Source: Rhizoclosmatium globosum
Taxonomy: Eukaryota; Chytridiomycota; Chytridiomycetes; Chytridiales; Chytriomycetaceae
Assembly (NCBI GenBank): GCA_002104985.1
Contig: MCGO01000024.1
Coordinates: 310,001-374,000, forward strand
Direction: 5' to 3'
Length of the DNA stretch: 64,000 bases
The notes below the pieces were generated by a model. The model did no database searches, was not told where the DNA came from, and saw only the letters and a list, made by a program, of their open reading frames with translations. Both the position numbers and the translations under genes were made by a program. Numbering within the stretch: the stretch's first letter is position 1; every line of letters starts with the position of its first letter. This document shows positions 35,864 through 48,295 of this stretch, one piece after another.

Positions 35864-36289
35864 TCAAAGTGCCATTTTCTTCTCTTGTATTGTCAGGTGT
35901 TTAAGGGGTTGGTTCCAAGTGACCTTTTCGATCTCGTCTTGGGAATTTTTTAGTGAAAAAAGTTTAATTTTGATCACGTCCTGCCATTTTTTCAGTCGAA
36001 AGCAAATCATCCCACCCAAAAAAACAAACAGAATGCCACCAAAGAAAGAGCCTCTAGCCAGCTGCAAAATGAAAACACCAACCAAGAACACCCTCAAAGA
36101 CCCATTTTGAAACACGTGTGGAGAATTGGCATTCAACTGGGGCACGTTCAGACGCCAATCATAGGAGCCATCAGAAGTGACTATAATTACTGCAGTAAAT
36201 GCTGCAGTAGCTGCAGCAGTAACGGCGGCTGAAATAAACATGATGTCATTTTTACTACTATTTTTCTGTTCCAAGAGGATAGCCATCAT
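35864..36289 (-). CDS. Hypothetical membrane protein ORF
   Basis: From ATG 36289 the frame encodes MMAILLEQKNSSKNDIMFIS, then an Ala/Thr-rich hydrophobic helix (about 20 residues) and a second hydrophobic region (GVFILQLARG and GILFVFLGGMICF) ending in a basic tail. The frame stays open upstream to 36439 without an ATG, so a further exon is possible. Two membrane helices are plausible; no family is recognised. It lies in the transposon-rich island and may be a remnant. Confidence 0.3.
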   Translation of the reverse strand: MMAILLEQKNSSKNDIMFISAAVTAAATAAFTAVIIVTSDGSYDWRLNVPQLNANSPHVFQNGSLRVFLVGVFILQLARGSFFGGILFVFLGGMICFRLKKWQDVIKIKLFSLKNSQDEIEKVTWNQPLKHLTIQEKKMAL

Positions 36290-36892
36290 TTCCCCATCCC
36301 GCCCAGCTAAAACTGTCAAAAAACCTTCCAGTCGGAAAGAACCACTTGGAACCACCCCTAAGCAGTTTTGTTTGATGCAGTACAGCAAACTTTGAATGCA
36401 AGTGGTCCTACTTGCCACAGAGTTGCAAAGAAAGGTCACAGAAGGGAGCAGCTACATTAATTGCCAGTTTGGTTGTATTTGAGATCGCTTGCCCCAAAGC
36501 TTCCACAACTAAAGAGCCCTTGTTTCTGATGGTTTCAAGTGCCTATTGTTGGTGCACTGTTTGGTGTAAGTCCTGTGACTTGTTGCAAACTCAATTTTCA
36601 ACTTAATAGTCAATAATTCTCTGTGATCAGGGATTTTCTTGACAACATCAACCTTCTGATGGACCTACTGGGACAGCCTCATTTGCTGACCTTGTCTGTT
36701 TGTAATGGCATGTTTTTGACTTCTTCATGCAGTCAATTTTCAGGTGAGACAACTTGGCAACTTTGACAACACCCATTCATGTTTGTGCTTCTGGAGGTTA
36801 AAACATAAGGTTAGAGTCAGCAGAAGTAACAGAAGCAATTCGATTCTTTTTCATTTTTTTGGTGCCAATTTTGATCCAAACTTTATTTTAAG
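36290..36892. other. Intergenic stretch at the right edge of the accessory island
   Basis: No gene is supported apart from short frames on both strands. The region ends at the stop of the THADA-like gene. Confidence 0.4.
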
Positions 36893-39800
36893 TTATGGGT
36901 GCATCACCAAATCAAAAAATGGACTTTCTGAGTACTTTGAATCCAGGACTGACAGTACATCTTTTAAAAGACCCACTTTTATCACTTGATCGATTAGATT
37001 TGACCTATCTGCAGCAGGGAGAGTGAGTATTGCAAGATTTAATTTAACAACCATGCCAAACAATTTCTTGTTTCCTTTTAGTTGATCCAGGGAATGTTTA
37101 TGCTGTACCAAAGCAGCTATACTTTGACTGCACCAATCATGGATTTTCACTTTGGTACTAATATCAATAGCATTTGCTAAGGTTTGATGAGCTAGAATGG
37201 CATCAACCTGCTCTTCCTTGTTCTGGTTACTTTCTTCCTTAGTAAAGACAACATGGGAAGGATTAAGTTGGGATTCAAGTAAAGAAGCTAAAAAGCAGTT
37301 AGCTTTTTGAGATAAAAATATTAAACTAACCAGCGTCAACTTCACCAAATAGCATTCCAAGTGCATATTCAGTTACTTTCTGAGAAGATTCGGAATCTGA
37401 TGCGATTTTTCTGACATGTCCAAGGAGAAATGAACGGCACTGTATTGGTATCATAGGCTTGTTTTTCCAAAATGGACGTTAACATCATCAAATTCTGAAT
37501 AATGACTTACTTTGCAATGAAATTGATTGCAAACAACTTCAGCTGTATTTGATCGCACATCTGAATCATCATCATTGAGCAGAATGTCAAGCAGAAGAAT
37601 CAAGTCAACATGAAGTATGGTGTTGGGAAACATTTCTTGAACAACAGGCAAGACAAGAGATAAAGACTTTGTGACAGATAAGCGAACATATACAGCCTGC
37701 GGATTCTGTGTGTTAATACATAGTGATAAAAAAAGTCACGTACAGTCTCCTCTGAACTCCATTTACGAAACAATCCTATCAAAACTCTGATGCCATCTGC
37801 AACTGCATCCTTTGGTCCAGTTGTAACCAGAAGAGTCAGAAGTGGTAAAATTGCTTCCACTTCATAAGTATTCTCTGACATAGCAACACGTTCAGCGAAG
37901 TCTTCTCCGACAGAAACAACGGCTGAGGAATGAAAAGAGACATCAGCAAAGTTAAAGAACGGCTGAATATGAGGTAAAGTAGATATCTTGGCCGCGGTGT
38001 AAACAACTTGTTCGTAACTGCTCTTGTCATGGACAAGAGCCACAAGTTTTGGCAGAATGACCCCCCAATGGAGTGCTACGTTATCTGCTGTTTTTAAGTA
38101 ATTCAAAGCTTGGAGTTGCACTTCATAGTCAGAGTCATTCAATAAGTGCATTACAACTTTGGTCTTTGAGCTTTCGTGGAGTTGCTCCATACATTCCAAA
38201 ATGTAGCTTGTGAGGTTTCGACGTAGATTAAATGTCCATGCATGGCATTTTTTAGTTGGTTCCCTGTTTGATTGAGAGTGAAGCTCCACAGCTGCAACCC
38301 ACACAGATTTCGAAACGTTAGCTGGTAAACTGAACAATGAAGAACCAGTCACAAATATTGCTTTCAAGATGTCTATGTAAACGTCTTGAATAGCAGAGAC
38401 AGAGCATTTCGAGAGTATCCAAAGTGATGTTGAGATCACGGAGGGCAATCGTGACTGCAAATCTGAGCACTGGTCAACCGAAAATAAAGCTACACCCTAA
38501 CTTACCTAAGACAGCATCTTTACTCGGTGTTTCTCTGTATAAATGAGTTTCAAGCAAGTTTCGCACAATCATGAGTTTTCCGTGCAGTTCATTTGGTATC
38601 AATGGATTGAGGTCTGACATCAAACGTCCAATGGTTTCAACAAATTCCGAAGACGAGATCAAAGATGCGTAAGCACGAGATGTTACTTCGCGGACCTTGA
38701 AGAATGACGAGGACGCACATTCTTCAACCAAAGGACGGAAAGTCGCTAGAGTTAAATGAGAAGTATTGGCCTCTAAAGTAGTTGGTTTCACTGTATAGCA
38801 GTCTGAGAATTAAATTATTCAAATAAATTTCTTACTCACATCGAGCGAGGATTGTCAAAATTGGGTAAAATGCGGGATGGACGGTGTGCTATCAATCAAT
38901 TAGGCAAATTATAAATGAAAAGCCCCATACGTTTTCGCCTTGAAGTTGTGAGACAGCAAACGCAAGCTTCTGCATCATAAATGAGTGTAAACTTGGAAAC
39001 CTGGCGAAAAACTCTCGACCCGAGACAGTGTTGATTACATGGTCTTGATCACGGCTTTTTTTGACACCAATCACTTTGGTTACTAGAGCAGAAAAGAGCA
39101 TAGTGGCGCAATTCCTGATAGGGAAACTACGAAACCGAATGAACAAAGTGATTTTTTAACCAATACTATACCTCGTCGATGAAAGTCCATCAATACTGAG
39201 AACAAAACATTCGGCAAAGTAGTTTCGCATCAAATCCGTAATTGTCGCATCTTGCAATAATCGGCTAACCAAAGAACATTAAATAACCACCACGATTGTA
39301 AGGGTCTCACATACCGAATAATGTTAAACGCGTGTACTTGCGGTAAGTCGAGATTTGTGTTTGCATTCAGAGGAACAATCGCTTTCGCCATTTTAAACAG
39401 TCGATTCATGGTTTGATCCACCATTGAACTTCTGTAAACGGATGGTGATCCGAGTACTGCCAAAACGCCTAATGGCAACCCTCCACTTCGACGCGTGATT
39501 GAAACATCAACAACTTCAGCATTAAGAAGAAACTCATCCAGCCAAGACTGCGGCAGAGTCACCAAAAAGGGTCTCTTAGATGATAAAAGAACAGTGCAGA
39601 GTGTTTGGAAACAGGGAAAGACTCCGGAAAAGGCTCCGTAATGGCGAATTGTGGTTAAAAGCATTCTTAACCAATTTCCACCGTTCAAAATGGTTTCGAA
39701 GTCGAGAATTTCGTCCTGATAACATTGCAACAGTTAGCGCATTTTGGAATAGAATCCTACCAACCTGTTTTGTCATGGAGGTTGGAAGTGGTGGTTTGCA

Positions 39801-42800
39801 TAAAATGGTTTCCATTGCTCCGCAGGCTTCCTTCACAGTTCGGAAACATTCATGAAGTATTCGTTGACTCTTTGACGTCTTGTCACCGCCTGAATCAGCC
39901 ATTATGACATCAGCGTCTTCTCCACTTTCTCCTTCATTCAGTCCTGGATAATTTCCTTCAGGCGATTCATCAGAGAGAACCACCAAAACGCATTTTGTCG
40001 CTCGGTGGACAAGTTCGAACACTTTTAGCAGGACAGTTTTCCAAGCTTTGATATCATTGGAGTCTTTAAGAGACGAAAACTGGACCTCCCCAACAACAGC
40101 TCTGTTTTGGAGATCAGAAAGATGCTTGGTACGAATTTACAACTTACCTTATAGCGCCAAACAGTCCGTGCATAGTAAAGTCTGTGATTGACTCGGACAA
40201 TTGACGTTCATTCACTTCAATGTTTTTCGTAAGTAAGCTCAAAAGCTGATAAACAAATGCAACTAAGGTTAAATATTAGAAAACAATAGGTCAAGAGAAT
40301 ACACTCACTTGGCGGATTATAGCTAGTATTTATCGCGGCATAATCTTCAGATACTTTAAATGTTCTTTTTCCTTGAATAACATATTTTGAGAAGATGAGT
40401 CTGAAAACAAATGCGCCTCCGTCAGCATCAGACGCTTTCACCGAAAACAGCTAAAAAAACCCTCAATGAGAAGGACATCTAACAAACTGAAAGAAACAAA
40501 CCATTTTTAAACCTCGTACCAGAAACGACTGGATTTCCGTATCGCCAAATCCAGGAATATCGCCTTTCATACTCTTCAGCAGGTTGAAAGAACTCTGTCT
40601 GCTCGGTTCATATGTATCATTCAACAAAATCGACATCAACGCGGATGCACAAGACGGGTTGTTGAATACTGAGAACTCTGAAGAAAGACTTTTGTTGAAA
40701 GTCGAGTCAAGAGAGACTTCTTCTGCATCGCGAATAGTCGTTAACAGTACTAACGCTGAAGTAGTTCTTGGAAATGAGCAACCAGGCGACAAAGAGATTA
40801 CCTGCAAAAGTCATTCAGCAACTTCATTGATTATAAAGAAGGGGAAAACTCACAGCGAAGTCAATCAACCAAGTCAAGAACTTCATCTTCAGCTCGATCC
40901 TACTCTTCAACTCGAGAACGATACTCTTCGTCTCATCCAACTTTGCATCATCTCCAGGGTTATTCGCTACAAACGATTCCTTCACTTTCAAATCCCGTTG
41001 GTTCGCATATAAACACTTTCGAATTCGAACAATGAGCTTGTGAACGTTTCCAAACAACTTTTGTCTAAATTCGCTGCGATGGTCACCACCATTGACACTC
41101 AAGAATCGCTTCACAAATTGGAGCTCGATATCTGTGGGCTCGGCAATAGCTCTTGCAGATTCACAAAGCAGAGCGCACACATCCATTCGAATTATGGAAT
41201 CAGGATGGGAGATGGCAACATGAACAACTTCTTTTGTTGCTTCCCTCTCAAGAAAGTTATTGTCCATGAAGCCCAAACTTCTTCCGGTCTTCAAAACACA
41301 AATTGAGCCATGAATGTGGAAATCTGAGTTGATTGCTGGATGCGAACCTGATTCAAAGGCGGAAAGAAGGAGATCAAAGTGCAGCTTCTTTTCCTTAAAG
41401 ACAAGACCCAGCAGATTTTCGCTGACTGCACGTCTGAGATTCACGGATGAATGTGAAACTGCATAGCAGAATGGGTTCAGCCAAATCAAATTCGATGGTT
41501 CTTCGAGGCTGACAGGGTTGTCAAACATTGCCGCAAAGAAGCGAATTAAGAAGGCACAAATTCGACTCGACATTGAGAGGTTACTAGGATTTGTGAGTTC
41601 AACACAAAGAATCGTGAAACAACCAACCTCATCACATCAAAACAGACTGTTAAAAAGTCTGGACGCAACTTCAAGATTTCTTCAGGACGAATCACGGCAA
41701 GCAAATGCGCCAAAAGATCATATTTGACTTTTCGCAACCAGTCCGCCTTCAACAAGTTATCGACAATTTCAAACAGAAACTTTCCTTCTGAGTGAAATCC
41801 TTGGACTGTATTCTCACTTTTTCTGAAAAAGTTGATAATTTCGAGCATGGCAATAAATATGTCCTTCAACTTGTGATGCGTTGAATCCACAGGATCTTCC
41901 CAAAACGTAAAAATCAATTCAAACGCGGTCTTGAAAACAGAAAGGACGTTCACACCGCTTGGAACGGGACGACCCTGGACCAATGAGTCTTTGAGAACAG
42001 ACATCCATAAAGCAAGAGTTTGAAAAGCAAAGACGCGAGTTGTAGATTCTGTTGCTTCTTGGATTACTTTCATGATCAAGTTGTACATTTTCGTGACGAG
42101 TGAGATGTTTCTAGTGCTGTTGGTTTGAGTACAGTGCTTTTTGAATGGAAAGCTTGACATACCCGTACTCAATAGCAGCACATTCTGTCCCGATGGTAGA
42201 TAATAACCCATACATAAAGCACAGCAATGAGTAATTCCCTTCCAGATTTACAGACGCAGTATTCACAGCATTCAGCAATAGGTTTGTTGATTCTGTATTG
42301 CCATTTGAGGTTCCATCAAAAAATACTTGCTCAATCCATGGCCGATCCTTCATACCGCCTTTTTTAATAGAAGTAAGCTCCAGAACCCATCCCAATACGA
42401 TTCCCGCCATAAACTGACAGTCTCTGACGTAGACGGATGGATCAGAAAATGTAATTTGGATGGCGTTGGTCAAGAGAAGCTGGGCATCTTTCGAGCAAAA
42501 CCCATTGGGTACCAAAAATGCAAATGCGTTGGTTTCTGATGTAGGTCCCTGAAGTTTTGCGAACAAAGAAGCCAGTGTCTTCAAGATGTCATGACAGGCT
42601 CGAGTCTTTTGCGAGAGAAGCAGAGCATCATCTGTGGTCAAGTAAGATTGATAAGGAGGAAGAATAAGAAATAGCCAAACAAAATCTCACCTCTTGTGGA
42701 TTCAACATCTGTCTTGATTTGGGATAGTAGATGGGCAAAGGCGAGGACAGTGTCCTCCAAACGACGATGAATGACGCCAACTCCGAGACTCCATTCAATA

Positions 42801-43442
42801 GTATTCGAAACAATAAGACACGCACGTGAAATGCGAGCATAATCGGGAATATGGTTTGATTGCAGTCCTGAAATCTCTGAGGCAAGGAAGGAAAGGAGGT
42901 TGGTTTCAAAAGTAGCTTTCAGAACAGCGGAAAGATTCACAGGTTCAGCATATGATGTTGAATCCAAAGATATGATGGTAGCTTCGACTTCTTGGATACG
43001 TGAAAATATGGCTAGGAGTGCAGTTCGCGCAGATTGTTCTGCATCACAAAAGAAGGCAGCTGCACAGATTGGAATGATGGCATTAGCAACGAGTCTGGTC
43101 AGGAAGTTGTTGTCTTCGGGCGTAGCTGATTTTGATGAACGAATCGTGGTCAGAGCATGAGCTTTTGATGTGTGACAGTTTGAGTGATACAAGGTTTAGA
43201 TACCAGTTCTAACACGTACCGATAGCTCTTACGTTGGCAGTTTGGGACTCGAGAGTCGGTGTATCGTTAGAGACGAAAGCAGTCAAGGCAGCGACGACGG
43301 ATTTGAGGGTGCTGTTCTCTGAGGCACTAAACTGAGGATCCAATGTGAGTTGCTGGACCGCATCGCGCCATTTACTGTTGATTTTAATTGTTGCCTGCGC
43401 AGTCTGCGCGGCCGGCGACTGCTTGAGTTTCTTGTTCCTCAT
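36893..43442 (-). CDS. THADA/Trm732-like HEAT-repeat protein
   Basis: Very large helical-repeat protein, family of yeast Trm732 and animal THADA. Trm732 partners the methyltransferase Trm7 for 2'-O-methylation of position 32 in the tRNA anticodon loop; THADA in animals is also linked to Ca2+ pump control. Diagnostic strings of the family's central domain (DUF2428): TTIRHYGAFSGVFPCFQTL (about 39620), SITRRSGGLPLGVLAVLGS (about 39490), FRPLVEECASSSFFKVREVT (about 38720) and NELHGKLMIVRNLLETH (about 38570). The N-terminus MRNKKLKQSPAAQTAQATIK is from ATG 43442, and the stop is at 36893-36895. About fifteen short introns separate long open exons (for example 40824-41573). Total length of about 1900 residues fits the family. 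It is tandem with HSP110 on the same strand. Confidence 0.85.
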
Positions 43443-43670
43443 CCAGAGTTGAATCAAAAAAGAAAGAACCAACACTGATTTTTGTCTCCTCCTCTGTCCC
43501 TCTACATGATGTCTTGCTGCAAGGGCTATTACCATCAAATAATAACACTTCTCGAGTAACTGAAATATGACAGTTTGTTTTATTGGCCGACAGTGCGCGT
43601 AATGGAAACAAAGAGACAAGTGAGATTCTCTGGAAAAAATTAAAACTGAGCTAAACTGGGAAGAACTAGT

Positions 43671-46462
43671 TTAGTCAACATCCATGTTGGCTTCCTCCTC
43701 CTTCTTCTCTTCAGTTGCCTCCTCCTTGGTATTTCCCAAGTTGTCAGTCTCTGGCTCTGCTGGCTTTTCTTCAACTTTAGGAGCTGGCTTTGGCTTATTC
43801 AAAATAGGGTTCACAAAGTATGTCAATGACTCTCTCTCAGTGTTGATCTGCGCAACAGTGACAGATGGGTTAACGTGCTTTGGTGCATCGTTGACTTTGG
43901 CAATGGCAGTGTTCAACCAGTCAAGCTTCTTTTGCACTTCAGTCTTAACCTTTTCCAGATCCTTTGCGTCGATGTGAGAGTAACGGTCGTCTTCAGCAGC
44001 CAAATTGATAAGCACGCTGTTGGCAAATTCGCGGAAGAACTTTTCAGCACGAGGACGCTCTTCAGCCTCCAAATAACGAGCTGCAACTGGGTCTCCCTTG
44101 GCCTTCAACCCTGCCAACTTCTCTACATAGACAGACTTAGTGGCATCCTCGCCATCTCCATACAACCAATCTTCCATTTCGTTACATTCTTTGCTGAAGG
44201 CACTGCGGTCAGAGTCGGTGATGAAATCACTCCAAGCCATATCAAGTTTGTCACGAGCGTAGTACACGTATTCCTCAAGAAGGTTGCGCTTTTCAGCAGT
44301 GTCGATAACGAGACGGTCAGAGGCTGCCATCTGGCCTTCAGCAGCGTGCCACTCTTTAACGAGCTCCCGAGAAGCCCCAGCAGTGTGGACAACAATTTGA
44401 AGGTCATGCTTACGAGTAACACGCTTCATCTTGGAAGGTGGAGCAGCTCCCTTGGCAGCCAAAGTGGCGACGGATTCCTTCTTGTCATCAGTCTCCATAT
44501 CATCCTTCTTCTCCTCTTCGTCAGCTGGAACAAGAACTTCTTCAATTTGCTGTGCGGAGTCCAAAGTGATCAAGTTGTTTCCATCCAAGTGGGCCTTGAG
44601 CTTAATGGTAGCCTTTCCAACACCATCCCCACACGCATTTGGGTCACCAGCAAGCTTTTTGATGCCAGTAACGGTGAAGGTTCCGATTTTGTTGTCACGA
44701 ACAAATGGAAGTTGTCTGGCATCCAATGCAACTCCATCATAAACAGCATTAATGTCCAATTTGACGTGACCATTGTGCTCAGCAAGTTCGGTTTCAGGCA
44801 TGCGACGGAAGAAGGTCAGGGCCTTTGAGCTTGGAATCGCATTTCCAACTTGGAAAGCCTCCATCTCAGCCTCACCCGCTTCACCATTTTTCTTGGCTGG
44901 TACGAGTTTAGAGTCCCATGCAAGGGTGATTGGGTATCCGTTCCAGTCCTGGACCGTGAAGTCACGAACCTTGAAAACTGGAGAAATAATGGCACATTGA
45001 AGAGCACAACCACGGGCAACAGCTTCGTCCAAGTTCAAAGTGGTGCTGAGCTTATTCTCGTCTTTGTTCTTGTTGAAGTAAGAAGAGAGGAAATCTTTAA
45101 CGACAGCCAAGCGAGTGGAACCTCCAACCAACTCCACAAAGTCGACGTCAGCTGGTGAGATTCCAGCAGCAGCCAATGCATCGTCCAAAGGTTTTTGCAA
45201 ACGTCCAACAAGTGGGGAGACCCACTCCAAGAATTCAGCACGGTGGACTTCGGCGGATACATCCTTATCGTCCATCAAACACTCCACATTTAACATGGTA
45301 ACAGAGTTGGCACTCAAAATCTTCTTGACCTTCTCACATCCTTGACGAAGACGGAAGAGCGCCTTGGGGTTGGAACGAATGTTCATCTTGTACTTCTTAT
45401 CGAACTCAGTAACGTAGTGGTCAACGATCTTTTCGTCAAAGTCGCGTCCTCCAAGGTTACGATCATAGGCAGTGGACTTGACGGTCAGTTTTCCTTTCAC
45501 AAACTGGACGACGGCGACTTGGTAAGAAGAGTTACCCATGTCGACGAACACGACAGTACGTGGCTTCAAGTTGGGGTTCTCTGCAACGTCTGGGAGATCG
45601 GTCTTGGTGATTCCATATCCGAGAGCAGCTACGTATCTAGTTAAGTATTGCTTTTTGAAGGTTTAGGTTGAGCACTTACAAGCGGTTAAGTCGTTCATGA
45701 TTCTCAAAACATTAAGGCCAGAAATCTCGGCGGCGTCCAACAAAGACCGACGTTGGCGGTCGGTGAACCATCCAGGGCAGGACAAGACGACATCGGTACA
45801 AGCCATCTTAATCTCTTTAGAAGTGAAGTCCTTGACTTGAGAGAAGAACATCGCAGCGACCTGAGTCATGGAAAAGGTGCGCTGTTCGCCAGCGTAAGTT
45901 ACGTGAGCAGCAACATCTCCACGCTCGCCCTCAACAAGCTTGCAGTTAACAAACTTTTGTTCAAACTCAGCAACCTCAGGGTCGGCAAAATCACGACCAA
46001 TCAGGCGTTTCAAACCAGCAACGGTGCTCTTGAAGTTTGAGATTTCCTGGGTCTTGGCAGACTCGCCCAAGTATCTCTGCTTCTCACCAAATGAAACGAG
46101 AGATCTACCTCGAAGTTAGCAGCAGCAACATCTAGTATAATTACTTACGGAGTAGCACGGTTAGAAACTTCGTTCGTAATCACATCAATACCCTTGTTTC
46201 TTGCCACGGCCACGACCGTGTTCAAGTTTCCAAAATCAATACCAACGACAGACATTTTGTTGACAGTAGAGTCGTTTAGTAAAGAGTCGTGTTGTTTCTT
46301 GTTGTCCTTTTCAAAGAAGGATTTAGCTTTTTTGGATCGAGTGGAGGAAGATGCGGAAGAGCGTTGATAGACTAGATAGGCGAGGACTGCACAGGCTACG
46401 AGGACGAGGGAGGGGACGACGAGTTCTTCAATAGTGAGGCCAAAGAGGAGAGGTGATGACAT
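43671..46462 (-). CDS. Hsp110/Sse1-type Hsp70 co-chaperone with an in-frame membrane-anchor-like N-terminal extension
   Basis: Hsp110 proteins are nucleotide-exchange factors and holdases for cytosolic Hsp70. The canonical start is [19 protein letters not shown] (ATG 46255). The ATPase domain follows ([40 protein letters not shown]), then the beta domain, an acidic insertion ([12 protein letters not shown]), the helical domain and an acidic tail ending MDVD (stop 43671-43673). Introns: about 46081-46150 and 45569-45680. The reading frame stays open upstream to ATG 46462, adding 69 residues: [20 protein letters not shown], a strong transmembrane helix ([13 protein letters not shown]) and a basic/Ser linker. 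This could be a membrane-anchored isoform or an untranslated leader. The tail lacks an HDEL-type signal, so an ER-luminal Lhs1 role is unlikely. Confidence 0.93.
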
Positions 46463-47120
46463 TTGGTTCAAGACGGCAGGATTCGTTCGCTTTAATATGC
46501 AGGGATGTAGATGTCAGGAGAGAAAGGCGGAGTTGCTGTTTGCTGCGATATTGTTCAGATTGGATCAAAGTGGGTCCAGTCCAATGGCGAGGGAGGGGCA
46601 ATTGATCTGGTGGCTCTAGCGGGAAGCAAAGAGGAGGAGGGAGATCTGACGTCTCGAATGAACCACTTTGACGGGGGCTTCAATTTGCCGTTTTTTCACT
46701 TGACGTTGTTTTTGTTTCACAGTCGTCTCCTCCTTCTTTCTTGTTTCCCGCCGTTAGAGACCATTGAATCAGTTTCCGCCTCCGCCATTGAATGCAGATC
46801 GAAGTAAACGAAGATGAAGATGAGGTGGATGCAGAGGATGTGTGTAGCTGATACTAGCTGTACTGGCTGGACCATATCCCCCCTCCTCCTTGATTGGAAC
46901 TCTCGTAGCCTGTGCAGATAACGTATACCATCCTCCCTCACCCTTGGAAAACTAGTGATGTTGCAAAAAAAGGATGGGGTCCTCACCTGTGGAAACGAAG
47001 ACGAGTCTTTGCTTTTTTCTGATCAGCAGAAATTGAAGGGGATGGTCCACTGTTCTCCCCAAGCTTCTATTTCCTTCTTCTTCCTTCCATCTAATAATTA
47101 AAAGACAATAAGATGCTTTA
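46463..47120. promoter_or_regulatory. Upstream region of HSP110 (no gene seen)
   Basis: About 650 bp between the Hsp110 start and the stop of the phosphatase gene, both on the minus strand. It is the longest gap in the right half of the window, fitting a regulated chaperone promoter. I could not find a clear three-box heat-shock element (alternating GAA/TTC units) by eye. Confidence 0.35.
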
Positions 47121-48274
47121 TTATACTGAAAGAAAACGAAAGAAGCGAGGCAAAATGTCCACAGCCAAAACTGCGATTCCAAAATAAACAACAACTTCAA
47201 TGATCTTCTTATTAGTGAATCTATAAAGCTGAAATGTTCGCGATATCTTTTTAGCCTCGAATTCAGAATTCAGTGGAGCCAAGAATTCAAGAAGTGGAAC
47301 AAGGATCTTCTTTGTGACTTTTCGATATGTGTATATAACAAATACACCAATGAGGATGCGGTAGAGCATAATTATGAAGAAATTTGTCAGGTAATTTGTT
47401 TCAATGGAGGAGGTGTCCCTTGAATCATAACTGGGATTGCAGAACTTGCCGAATCGTTTCCAATAACCAATCAAAACGCCAGCAAGAACTGAAACGAATG
47501 CGACTGAGTCTTCGAAACAAGGACAGGCTGCAATTGGTTCAGGTTGAAGAAGAAGTAGAAGTGGAATAATAGCAAATGTTGATATGATCTCTGACGGTGT
47601 GGTTGATGGACTCAAGAGCCATTGCTCAAGACGTGGTAGTAAATATAACCAGGCGGCAGATATTCCTGCACCGAGTGTCCATCCGGCTGTGACGTCAAGC
47701 CAGGAATGCATTCCAGTGATCACTCGAGACAGCCCCATCAATACAGGATACAAAACCCAAATTGAGCGAAAGGCACCTGAAGGACTGAAGGCAAATAATA
47801 CTGCGGCAACACTGGCGGCATTTGTTGAATGAGTTGACGGCAACCCGAATTCCTGCGCGGTGCTGTTACAAGCTGTCTCCCTAGACAACCAACACTGTTA
47901 ATTATAATACTATTTCTTTAATACATGGGGTTGAATAGAGGGGCTCACCTACGAACTCCTTTGGACAACAGTGGTCTAGGAATGCAGAGTGCATCTTTCA
48001 ACACCGAAGCAAGTATTACCCCCAAGGCAAGAACAGAGACAAGAGATAGCGCCAGAGTTTTTGGCTCGTCTCCGGGTGCAAAGAACAAGGGTGGGAGGAA
48101 GGCAAGGAAGAAGGTATGAGTCCCTAGGAAGGCCATATGCTTTGCAGCACCAACTACAAGGGTTGGAGTATGATCCTGTATCTTAGCGATCCCAATGCTC
48201 TGCCGTTCTACAATGGCGGTAAGATCTGCACGAAAACGCTGGAGATGTCCCTCGGACTTCTCTCTGTGTTTCAT
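47121..48274 (-). CDS. Long-chain-base-1-phosphate phosphatase (PAP2 family)
   Basis: Multi-pass lipid phosphatase of the PAP2/LCB3 family, which removes phosphate from sphingoid-base phosphates in the ER. All three catalytic signatures are present: K..RP as KDALCIPRP (about 47960), PSxH as FGLPSTHS (about 47830) and SR..H as SRVITGMHSWLD (about 47710), the last holding the nucleophilic His. Start MKHREKSEGHLQRFRADLTA from ATG 48274, a hydrophobic N-terminal helix pair, one intron near 47885-47950 and about seven C-terminal membrane helices; stop at 47121-47123. Length of about 360 residues fits the family. An ER location is inferred from family knowledge. Confidence 0.88.
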
Positions 48275-48295
48275 GTTTTCAAATGACTTTATTCA

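Noticed and set aside
43875..45644. Plus-strand ORFs opposite Hsp110
   Set aside because: Antisense shadows of a strongly conserved coding region.
46255..46462. N-terminus of NADPH-cytochrome P450 reductase fused to Hsp110
   Set aside because: Only the general plan (hydrophobic helix plus basic linker) is similar; no flavodoxin residues follow, so it is described as an extension only.
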